From Saccoglossus kowalevskii (taxonomy: Eukaryota; Hemichordata; Enteropneusta; Harrimaniidae): DNA of 10,413 nucleotides. Positions 1 to 7,459 of this stretch are shown here, one piece after another. The stretch's first letter is position 1. The number at the start of each line of letters is the position of its first letter. The DNA is taken from NCBI RefSeq assembly GCF_000003605.2, contig NW_003156157.1, positions 1 to 10,413 on the forward strand, written 5' to 3'. A program made the position numbers and the translations under genes. The notes beneath the pieces are model-generated. The model did no database searches and was not told where the DNA came from. It saw only the letters and a list, made by a program, of their open reading frames with translations.

Positions 1-555
1 CAGTCAGTTATGTTTGTAAACCATGCATATTAATGAGATGCACTAGATGGGTGTACACTGGATAAACAAAAACTTGGCCATTTTTTTGCACACTAGAAAA
101 AAATCAGTTTACTTGTACAAGATATTTTTTTTTCAATAAAATAAATACACCCATGTATGTAGCATGCCTTCGGGAGCTATTGGTGTGATTTTCAAAAAAA
201 AATGTGAAAAGTGCCCAAAAAACTATTCTGCTACCTTAATACACATATCAATGGCAATACAATTTTGAATCTTGTACATACAAATTCAATCTGTCAAAAG
301 TTCCTTGTAATTTTGTTTTCAACACTTTTGACAGTTTTTAAAACTACTTTATTTAAATCTGGTTTTTGAAATTGAATATCCAGTAAAATTTTTGTTACAA
401 AATTGACCTTGCCCAAATCAAAGCTTTTTAGCTCATAACATATCCTCAGTAATAACAGGATTTTGTATAATATTATTGCATACAAAGTTATCACAAAGAA
501 TGTATAATAAGCATTATACCGGTAAATACATATTTATCATAAATTTTCATTTCAG
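1..555 (+). other. Upstream intron of the HECT gene (non-coding)
   Basis: This is AT-rich sequence with poly-A and poly-T runs and no coding signal on either strand. It ends in a good acceptor (pyrimidine-rich ATTTTCATTTCAG at 554-555), which opens the first visible HECT-gene exon. I therefore infer that it is the 3' part of an intron whose 5' exon lies outside the window. A GCATATTAATGAG word at 26-38 recurs near 7831 in an intron of the other gene. Confidence 0.6.
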
Positions 556-672
556 AACCCCATATGGAAACTATTGCCAGGTGATGAATATTTCTGATGA
601 AGATAATGAAGAATCTGATCAGAATATTATGGATCATGAACAAGTAATCATACCAACAATTCAGAGTCAAAG
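556..672 (+). CDS. HECT gene exon 1 of window: acidic linker
   Basis: The acceptor is TTTCAG at 550-555 and the donor is AAAG|GTGATT at 673. The first base (556) completes a codon begun in an unseen upstream exon. The 38 full codons encode a low-complexity acidic stretch (NISDEDNEESDQNIMDHEQ) ending IIPTIQSQ. The last two bases (AG) need one base from the next exon, and both candidate acceptors there supply it in phase. I recognise no domain in this exon. It precedes the HECT domain, as linkers do in this family. Confidence 0.7.
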
Positions 673-3600
673 GTGATTGCTTAAATGCAAAAATCAATTT
701 TATCTTGTTTTTTTTTTCATTTTCTGTCTTGTAAAGTACTTCAACTGACTGGTTAGCTGAAAGTTTTTATTCGTTCCCGTTCGGACGAAGTCGAGGACTT
801 ATAATTCAGTCTCCGTCCGTCCGTGTGTCTGTGCGTCTGTCCGGAGTCATATCTCAGAATCCCTTGTACCGATTCCGTTCATTCTTTGCATGTGCCTAGT
901 ACTTTATGTGGGACATATGCACATGCAGTGGTTTAGCGATTCGATTTAAAATGGCCAACTGGCAGCCATCTTGTTTTTTGAAAATGTTGTATTTTGGACA
1001 TGCTTTGTCAATTTTCATTCAAACTTGGTACATAGATTATACATGTTGGGATACATGTCCATGGTGATTTATTTCACAATTGGATCAAAGATGGCCGACT
1101 GGCAGCCATCTTGTTTTTTGAAAATGTCGTATTTTAGCCATGCTTTGTCAGTTTTCATTCAAATTTAGTACATAGATCATACACGTTAGGATACATGTCC
1201 CCGACCGTCCGTGAGTTCCTGAGGAAGTCCGTCCGACCGTCCGTGTGTCTGTCTGTCCGTGCGTCAGTCTATCCAACGTCATATTTCAGAATCCTGTGGA
1301 CCGATTCCGTTCATTCTTTGCATGTGCGTAGTACTTTATGTGGGACATATGCACATGCAGTGGTTTAGCGATTCGATTTAAAATGGCCGACTGGCAGCCA
1401 TCTTGTTTTTTGAAAATGTCGTATTTTGGACATGCTTTGTCAGTTTTCATTCAAATTTTGTACATAGATCATACATGTTAGGATACATGTCCCCGACCGT
1501 CTTTGAGTTCCTGAGTCTGTCTGTCTGTGTGTCCGTCTGTACGTGCGTCAGTCTATCCAACGTCATATTTCAGAATCCTGTGGACCGATTCCGTTCATTC
1601 TTTGCATGTGCCTAGTACCTTATGTGGTATATATGCACATGCATTGCTTTAGCGATTCGATTCAAAATGGTCGTTCGGCAGTCATCTTGTTTTTTGAAAA
1701 TGTTGTATTTTGGACATGCTTTGTCAGTTGTCATTCAAACTTGGTACATAGATTATACATGTTAGGATACATGTCCATGACGATTTATTTCGCAATTGGA
1801 TCAAAAATGGTCGACTGGCTGGCATCTTGTTTTTGTTTTTTTATGCGGTATCTTGGACGTGCTCTGTCATTTTTCATTCAAATTTGGCACATACATGTAC
1901 TTCATACATGTTAGGATACATGTCCATAACAATTTGTTTCAAAATCTGGTCAAGGATGGCCGATTGACAGCCATCTGACTTTTTGGCCTTACTACTATAT
2001 TTCCACAATTTATGTACCATTTTCATTCGTATTTGCCACATACATCATACATATCAGTGTGTTGCATAATCAGATCAAAGATGGCTGAATAACGGCTGTT
2101 TTTATTTTGGCCATATTACTATGACACGAAACACGTGTTTTGATGTAAATAAACAATCTGTTGTATACGCCACTTGGAACTCAAGTTTCAAAGACACGCT
2201 CGCGACAACCCCTCCGCTTTAATATGACGAGCACAAAGAGAACTTAACGGGGACTGTGTCATTTTCAATGACTTGTTAAATAAGAATTTTCACTTGTACT
2301 GCATATGCTGTGGCAGTACTTTCATTAGCAAGAGTTTGAATTCTGTGTAAATATTGTATTGTAGGCGCGTACCAGCCTATGGGTCTTATATCAAACATGA
2401 TAGATTTATTTGGTAATCAAAATATATTTTGAAAGATCATGTTATCGGTGTATCTCATATAGACATTTTTCTATAATTTTTTTTTGTATGTTTATGCATT
2501 AAAGAAGTTTACAAGAATTGTTGAGTGAGTTTATTCAGAGTGTTCAGGTTGATGATGTCAGCACTGTTATCATTCGAAGATCTAAAATCCTGAGAACTAC
2601 TCTAAAAGCCATTAGTAAGAATGGGTTTAATATAAGAGGAAAGCTTTTTGTGGAGTTCAGTGGGGAGGATGCTCATGATGACGGTGGACCACGGAGAGAA
2701 TTTCTAAGGTATGAATACAAATCAAATTTGAAATCCCCAAAAAGGGAGTCGACTTAGACATATGCATGTTTGTTAATAGCTTACATGTATCACAGTTATT
2801 CAGAAACTATGTACCTTGAACATGATCATTGTTTTAATTACAAGCATTTTTATTCTCAGTTCAAAAATTTTGAAAACTTAAGTGACTTATAATCATTTTC
2901 AATCTGTCTCGCTTTCTGTCTATCCATAGTTGTATTTCAAAAACCTCTGGAACAAATTTGTTTATTCTGTGCACGTCCTTAGTACTTTATTTGTGACATA
3001 TGCACATGCAGTGGTTTAGCAATTCAATCAAAGATGGCCGACTGGCAGTCATCTTGCCTTTTGGTCCCAAAACTATATCTCCAAGGCTTATGGACCATTT
3101 GCATTCATATTTGGCACATCATACATGTTGGAATACATGTCCATGTCAGTTTGTTTCATAATCATATAAAAGATGGTCTATTGCTGGTTATCTTCCTATC
3201 TGGTCATACAACTGTATTTGATATCCATAATACTGGAGGCATTTTACTTGAGTTTGGATGTAAAATTGCATAAATATGAGAAATAGCAAATAGTTTGTGT
3301 CCATAAATTACCAGTAGATTATAAATCATTTCATTTAATAAATATGATTTTTGTTGATACTAGATTAGTTTAGTTTTATTACAAAATGTACTCTCAAATA
3401 CAGACCGTACACCAAAAATTCATTCAGAAACTATGTATCTGGTCACATGACCATCGATTTGCATATCCAATTTGATTGCATATATATTATGCATGTAGCA
3501 ATACATGTTCTTGAAACATACATTTATGTGTTGAAAAGTTATTTATTATTGTTCTTTGAATTATTTGAGTAATTACAAAAATGTCATCAACATCAACAAT

Positions 3601-5785
3601 GTAGAACTTAAGCTGCATTAAAATATAAAATAGTTTAACAAATTTGTTCTTGCTAACAGGTTGTTAATGCAGGAAGTTGGTGCTAGTATGGGGATTTTTG
3701 AAGGGGACCAGTTAACCAGAGTTTTCAGCCACAATGTACGCCTAATCAGTGATATGATGTATTTCAAGGCTGGACAACTTGTTGCCATGTCATTGCTAAA
3801 TGGTGGTCCTGGTCTTCAGTGTATGGCTGATTTGGTTTACAACTACATGATTGGTATTGAACCGGGAAATCTCACAATTGACTTGATTCCAGATAGTGAT
3901 ATGAGAGTTAGGGTACAAGAGGTAAAACATCAATTGTATTGAAGATGACTAGTATAGTTTTATAGTCTTCAACCAGTTTCTACACAAAATCCGATCTTCA
4001 GAGCGATATTTATGAATATTATTTTCAGTGACCCTTTGTACAATACAGTCAAAGTATGCACATTCAGTTATTCTTATTATATATGTTATCTAAGGCTGTG
4101 TATTTCTTATTCAAAGATGAACATTGTGACATTCATGTCTTATTTAGATAAATGACATTATATAAATCATAGTTTATAATAATAATACATTTTATTTAGC
4201 TATTTTCATAATAATGACTCAAAAAAAAATAGAATTAAAATGATACATTCTCAATTAACTACTTTTTTTCATGCAGCATATATCTAATGACCTGACTATA
4301 TTATCATGAATTAGCCACAATTTCGTGGTAATTTTGTTTTGATATACCCACCCTCTTTTTTTCAAGCTTCAGAAATGTTCCACTTCAATTGAATTAAATA
4401 AGTTTATTGAGCAAAATGGTGACTGGATTTCGGATAATGGATATCCTGATACCAGAAAATTTGCCATTTTCTTCTGTTACACTATTTTGTTCAGGTTTGT
4501 TGAATTACTGTTCATGTACACATATGCAAGGTTATTAGCATGACCCTTTCCCACCTAAGTAGGGATATAGTCACTCTGCGGTTAGTTCTAGAATATATAA
4601 TTATGAATATCTTTACTGTTTTCCCCACAGACCCTGATCAATCTACATTATGACTCAGATACATTGTTGATATTTTTAGTGCACATCACTTTTTTTTCCC
4701 CGAGATTCGGCCTGATTCAGTTCAAAGTTGAATAGGGCATTTTCAATCAAACTTTGTATTATGACCTTACATATTAGGTTGGTGTGCAAGCCATATTTCT
4801 TTTTGAGATACTTGAACAAAAATACCCGACTAGCTGCATTTTTCTTTCATGCTATTTCCTCTGTAAGATATAGTCCAATTCAGTTCAAAGTTTTCACGTA
4901 GGTACTAGACTGACAGTAACACAATCTATAATCTGTGTTAGTGTTAAAAAAACATTGATCTTTCATTTCTACATGTCACATGTACTGAACATTTACATCG
5001 ACTACAGCTAATACTTAACGGGGACTATGCATTATCAATGTTTGTTTTAATAAAATGTGCATATTTTTGTGTTGACATATTTTGTGTTGTAAAGATATTA
5101 AATGACCATTGTATCTCATATTTTACCGATATTTCATCTTGCACACTTACCACTGTTATTTCAGATCTAAAGCTGAAATGGATCAGTTTTTCTGTGGCCT
5201 GAATGATGTTGGAGGCCTGGGTCAGATTATAAAAGAAAACCCTGATCAGTTCAGGGACCTGTTCATTGATCGGGGAAAAACGACTTTGCCGAAAGGACAT
5301 AAAGAGCCTGTATCAAATTGACTTCAGTGAAAACGGCAGTAACAGACTCAATGAAGAGGAGGATACAATTTATAGTCTGGAGCTATATTTGCAAGCTGTT
5401 GAAAGTAAGACATTTTAAATTATTAATGGTATATACATCCTACTTAATATTTAAATGAAGTGATCAATCTCTAATTTGGGAATTATTTTTGGAAATTATT
5501 GCTTACTATCTTTTCTTACATTTTGTACTATTTCTAGATGGAGAGCATCCTGTGTCTCTTGAAGACATCCTAGTTTTTGCAACAGGGTCCAACAGAGTAC
5601 CTCCACTTGAATTTGCAAAACCAATCACTATACAGTTCTCCTCAACATGTGAAAATGAAAAAAGATTCCCATCTTCATCCACATGTGATTTAAGACTTTG
5701 GCTTCCTCGTGGTGTTGACATAGACAGTTTTAGTTCATTAATGAATAGAGCCTTACTTGAATCACATGGTTTTGGAAAAATTTAA
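556..5785 (+). CDS. HECT-domain E3 ubiquitin ligase, G2E3-like (3' part, six exons)
   Basis: HECT ligases accept ubiquitin from an E2 onto a conserved Cys and pass it to substrates. The six exons are 556-672, 2505-2708, 3660-3921, 4367-4494, 5165-5404 and 5538-5785. All introns are GT-AG and all joins are in phase, giving about 395 residues. In order they encode an acidic linker (SDEDNEESDQ), the N-lobe (GEDAHDDGGPRREFLR, then FKAGQLVAMSLLNGGPG), the inter-lobe region (SKAEMDQF, SLYQIDFSE) and the C-lobe (LEDILVFATGSNRVPPLEF, then SSSTCDLRLWLPRG with the catalytic Cys, ending HGFGKI). The GGPRREF and STCDL signatures and the domain order match 'G2/M phase-specific E3 ubiquitin-protein ligase-like' proteins, which are multicopy in fish and molluscs. 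The PHD-type fingers of true G2E3 are not in the window, so orthology is not claimed. A one-base insertion near 5272-5280 breaks the frame in exon 5, so the copy is either a pseudogene or carries a sequence error. The 5' exons lie left of the window. Confidence 0.88.
673..2504 (+). repeat. Intron 1, largely a nested satellite-like repeat array
   Basis: The intron is 1,832 bp long. From about 769 to 2100 it consists of related units. A header starts with GTCCGTCCGTGTGTCTGTC-like sequence, continues through ACCGATTCCGTTCATTCTTTG and ends GCACATGCAGTGGTTTAGCG. It occurs at about 769-950, 1199-1382 and 1491-1666. Each header is followed by monomers of about 140 bp that start ATGGCC(A/G)ACTGGCAGCC, at 951 and 1091, then 1383, then 1667, 1807, 1956 and 2081. 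The shared header word GATTCCGTTC lies at 871, 1303 and 1587. From about 2120 to 2300 there is a different module ending in CTTAACGGGGACT and a small hairpin (2258-2272). Open frames across the monomers encode the same FFENVVFWTCF-type peptide each time and are repeat artefacts. Confidence 0.85.
2505..2708 (+). CDS. HECT gene exon 2: start of HECT N-lobe
   Basis: The frame is closed upstream by TAA at 2500-2502. The donor is CTAAG|GTATGA at 2709. The exon encodes LQELLSEFIQSV, then RSKILRTTLKAISKNGFNI, then the HECT N-lobe signature FSGEDAHDDGGPRREFLR. Two in-phase acceptors lie 3 bp apart (AAAG at 2504, GAAG at 2507), so one residue is uncertain. The exon ends in AG, which the first G of exon 3 completes to Arg, giving REFLR|LLMQEV as expected for HECT proteins. 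Confidence 0.88.
2709..3659 (+). repeat. Intron 2 with a diverged copy of the intron 1 repeat family
   Basis: This 951-bp intron contains a degraded header (about 2900-3033, with TCTGTCTATCC, CTTAGTACTTTAT and CATATGCACATGCAGTGGTTTAGC). Two monomer starts follow at 3034 (ATGGCCGACTGGCAGTCATC) and 3173, 139 bp apart, which is the period seen in intron 1. A 16-bp direct repeat, ATTCAGAAACTATGTA, lies at 2798-2813 and 3422-3437. The rest is AT-rich and featureless. It ends in the acceptor TTGCTAACAG at 3659. Confidence 0.78.
3660..3921 (+). CDS. HECT gene exon 3: central HECT N-lobe
   Basis: The acceptor is CTAACAG|G and the donor is CAAGAG|GTAAAA at 3922. The exon encodes LLMQEVGASMGIFEGDQLTR, an RLISDMMYFKAGQLVAMSLL segment with NGGPG after it, and IGIEPGNLTIDLIPDSDMRV. 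FEG followed by a F.AG.L.A.SLL.GGP block is typical of G2E3-like HECT domains, where it forms part of the N-lobe. The exon ends on a complete codon (Glu). No frame disruption is seen. Confidence 0.9.
3922..4366 (+). other. Intron 3 (no further feature)
   Basis: This is 445 bp of AT-rich sequence. It ends in a pyrimidine tract (CCCTCTTTTTTTC) before two candidate acceptors, CAAG at 4366 and CTTCAG at 4372, six bases apart and both in phase. I see no repeat or RNA gene in it. Confidence 0.7.
4367..4494 (+). CDS. HECT gene exon 4: late N-lobe
   Basis: The exon reads (LQ)KCSTSIELNKFIEQNGDW, ISDNGYPDTRKFAIFF and CYTILF, then AG, and the donor is TTCAG|GTTTGT at 4495. The last AG plus the A at 5165 gives Arg, producing LF|R|SKAEMDQF across the junction, the usual order in this family. 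If the CTTCAG acceptor is used instead, the exon starts at 4373 and loses Leu-Gln. That acceptor has the more typical CAG, so the start is uncertain by two codons. Confidence 0.82.
4495..5164 (+). repeat. Intron 4 with repeat relics
   Basis: This 670-bp intron carries a 15-bp direct repeat, ATTCAGTTCAAAGTT, at 4715-4729 and 4878-4892 (163 bp apart). The surrounding sequence is loosely similar between the two copies. At 5014-5026 lies CTTAACGGGGACT, identical to 2243-2255 in intron 1, again followed by a small CATT-loop-AATG hairpin (5030-5040). These look like old copies of dispersed repeats. The intron ends in the acceptor GTTATTTCAG at 5164. Confidence 0.6.
5165..5404 (+). CDS. HECT gene exon 5, frameshifted by an apparent 1-bp insertion
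   Basis: From the acceptor, the frame dictated by exon 4 encodes SKAEMDQFFCGLNDVGGLGQ, IIKENPDQFRDLFIDRGK and then runs to TGA at 5319-5321. From about 5281 the family-like sequence continues in another frame: DIKSLYQIDFSENGSNRLNE, then EEDTIYSLELYLQAVE. That frame reaches the donor GAAA|GTAAGA at 5405 with the phase needed by exon 6. The exon is 240 nt long. Correct phasing needs 239, so there is one extra base, most simply in the GGGGAAAAA run at 5272-5280. As written, the product would lose the C-lobe and the catalytic Cys. Confidence 0.85.
5538..5785 (+). CDS. HECT gene exon 6: C-lobe with catalytic Cys, stop codon
   Basis: The acceptor is TTTCTAG at 5537. The leading AT joins the final A of exon 5 to give Asn. 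The exon encodes GEHPVSLEDILVFATGSNRV, PPLEF, then FPSSSTCDLRLWLPRGVDID and ends SLMNRALLESHGFGKI before TAA at 5783-5785. The Cys in SSSTCDL aligns by motif with the ubiquitin-accepting Cys of HECT ligases, and the short tail after GFGKI is typical. The final intron (5405-5537) is only 133 bp. No clear AATAAA follows closely. ATTAAA words near 6203 and 6271 are weak polyadenylation candidates. Confidence 0.9.
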
Positions 5786-5876
5786 TTTTCATCCTTCCAT
5801 GAATAATTTACTGTGTACACTCCATGGATTGTAATGCATAATTGCACAAATTCCACCTCTGGATAATTTGAAATTT

Positions 5877-6056
5877 TACCTTACTAAAATCCTTACTTAC
5901 CTTACTGAAATCCAATATTTATCTTTGGATAGACTAGTGGGCCAATTGTATTTGCACATGTTGGTGCTACTCAGTACATTTACAACTTCAGGCCTAACTC
6001 GCATAGTTAGCCCACTAGTTTATGCAATATTCTATACATTAGATTTTAGTAAGGTA
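5877..6056. repeat. Fold-back element 1 (MITE-like)
   Basis: A perfect 15-bp terminal inverted repeat pairs TACCTTACTAAAATC (5877-5891) with GATTTTAGTAAGGTA (6042-6056). A perfect 10-bp inner pair follows, ACTAGTGGGC (5933-5942) with GCCCACTAGT (6010-6019). The left arm also contains an internal 21-bp-period direct repeat (ACCTTACTAAAATCC at 5878, ACCTTACTGAAATCC at 5899). The length of 180 bp and lack of coding fit a small non-autonomous DNA element. No target-site duplication is obvious. Confidence 0.7.
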
Positions 6057-6296
6057 TGACTGAATGTATTACAAATTTAAAATAATCTGCAAACTATTCC
6101 AATATAGTAAGATAATAGTAAACATGTTTGTTGAACATGACACGTTTTTGTTGCCAATAACCTGCACTCTGGTATTCGTACATTAGAAACTCACATTTGT
6201 ATATTAAATAATGTATTCCATTATCTGATAGTTAAAAATAGATATCAAGTGGCTAATGGCAGTAAGGTTCTATTAAACAGGCCCATTATTTGTCAG

Positions 6297-6452
6297 GTAT
6301 CGTACCTATACTTTGATAATGACGGAAATCAACAACTACTTTTGAAGCCAAGGTCTGGTAAAAGTCCAACCTGTCAAGCGTCTAAGACTTTCATCTGATG
6401 GCTTCAAAAATAGCTGTTAATTGCCATGTATGTGCAAGTAGAGGTACGATAC
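6297..6452. repeat. Fold-back element 2 (MITE-like long hairpin)
   Basis: Two arms of exactly 54 bp (6297-6350 and 6399-6452) are inverted copies matching at 42 of 54 positions by hand count, without gaps. The ends are best conserved: GTATCGTACCT pairs with AGGTACGATAC outside, and TTTTGAAGCCA pairs with TGGCTTCAAAA inside. The 48-bp centre contains a further short stem, AAAGTC with GACTTT. A transcript would form one long hairpin. Confidence 0.78.
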
Positions 6453-6720
6453 TTTGTATCTCAAATTGATACTTCAAAGTTTTAGGCGGTGATTTTTTAC
6501 TTTGACAGGGACAATTTGAACCTATGTACCTATTTAAGGGGTGACAAAGGATGCTGAACAAAACAACTTTTTGAACAATAGAGAAAAGTCAAATAGCAGT
6601 TATATATTAATCATTTCTCATTTTAATAAGTGTGGTAAAAATTGTACAATTTTAATCTCTGCATACACTACTACATGTACAATTTCGTTTGACATATTAG
6701 TCATGTTAGGTAGTAATATG

Positions 6721-6845
6721 AGGTTATTACAAGGATAGCTCAAAGTATGCATGAAGACAGCGGGAGTATCAACCGGTGCACAGCAAAGGTTGATGCGACA
6801 GCATACTGTATGAGTTCATACTTTGAGGTATCCTCGTAATAACCT
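6721..6845. repeat. Fold-back element 3 (near-perfect terminal inverted repeat)
   Basis: The 29-bp arms at 6721-6749 (AGGTTATTAC...CAAAGTATG) and 6817-6845 (CATACTTTG...GTAATAACCT) match as inverted repeats at 27 of 29 positions. The 67-bp centre holds another stem, ATCAACC (6768-6774) with GGTTGAT (6788-6794). The centre is more GC-rich than its surroundings. It is probably a young MITE-like insertion or a hairpin-forming element. Confidence 0.78.
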
Positions 6846-7227
6846 TATTATTATTATACATCTTTTCCTTCCAAGGATACATCATGGGAATGCCGAATTC
6901 CAAAAAAGTTTAGAACAAAATCATCAAACCTTTTTGTGTGGAGTCTGTCAAACCCTGGTGGCAGCAATGTTTGTTTTTATTATTAGATTCCATAGTTGGA
7001 AATCGCATTTCCTTATATGGTAGGATTAAAATACCCCGTAAAATACCGCAAAATTATGGCAGTCTGTAACTTAGTATGGTGTTACGGTGACAGATGTATA
7101 ATAATATTATAATATGCAGCTTTCTAATCGGTGGTTTGGTTTCTGACCTACTTGATCTTTATGAGTTGGACTAGAAACTGAATTTTTAATGTTTGTTATA
7201 AACCACAAAACTGTTATGCAAGATATT

Positions 7228-7233
7228 TTTATT
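7228..7233 (-). terminator. Candidate polyadenylation signal of the integrase-like gene
   Basis: AATAAA on the - strand lies 24 bases after the TGA stop at 7257-7259. This is a plausible position for a very short 3' UTR. No other canonical hexamer is as close. Confidence 0.5.
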
Positions 7234-7256
7234 AGTTCGAAATAAAATTTATACAA

Positions 7257-7459
7257 TCACTGTGAATCTGCTTCTACCATTGCCTTTAACTGGCAATATA
7301 AATGCTTTGCCTGTTCTGTTGTTTTTGGTGGTAAAAGTTTGTAGCGCTTCATTGCATGGTCAATGTATTTATCAATCTGCTCATCCCCTACATAATTAGG
7401 TGTATGTGCATGATGGCAAACTTCCTCTGTGGTTACCGGTTGAATCATATCTCTCCAAC
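7257..7459 (-). CDS. Integrase-like gene, last exon and stop
   Basis: The acceptor on the - strand is TTTTTATAG (AG at 7461-7460). The first two bases, GT, complete a Gly begun by the G ending the previous exon, giving ELSG|WRDM. The exon encodes WRDMIQPVTTEEVCHHAHTP, NYVGDEQIDKYIDHAMKRYK, LLPPKTTEQAKHLYCQLKAM and VEADSQ, then TGA. This is the variable C-terminal tail that follows the core in this family. No domain is recognised in it. Confidence 0.82.

Larger units (their letters stand above)
5786..7256. other. Spacer between the 3' ends of the two genes, rich in fold-back repeats
   Basis: No convincing coding sequence is seen on either strand. The spacer contains three clear inverted-repeat elements (5877-6056, 6297-6452, 6721-6845), a weaker one (about 6885-7012) and AT-rich filler. 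The two genes converge here, so it must hold both 3' UTRs. Confidence 0.75.

Noticed and set aside
491-697. - strand open frame over HECT exon 1
   Set aside because: It is antisense to a phase-supported exon, AT-rich, and has no recognisable protein features.
780-1260. GTCCGTCCGT-rich stretches considered as a CRISPR-like array or simple microsatellite
   Set aside because: There are no regular repeats with unique spacers. The stretches are parts of longer header units in a eukaryotic intron.
971-1978. Open frames encoding recurring MFFENVVFWTCFV-like peptides (also 3034-3273)
   Set aside because: The same peptide recurs because the 140-bp repeat recurs. The frames have no splice or family support and lie inside HECT introns.
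5025-5300. - strand open frame over HECT exon 5
   Set aside because: It is antisense to a motif-rich exon and crosses the intron boundary without coding character.
6541-7023. Two + strand open frames in the spacer
   Set aside because: They run through or beside fold-back repeats, show no domain or splice context, and have AT-driven composition.
7022-7100. Possible tRNA or small RNA gene in the spacer
   Set aside because: No cloverleaf or internal promoter boxes could be recognised by eye.
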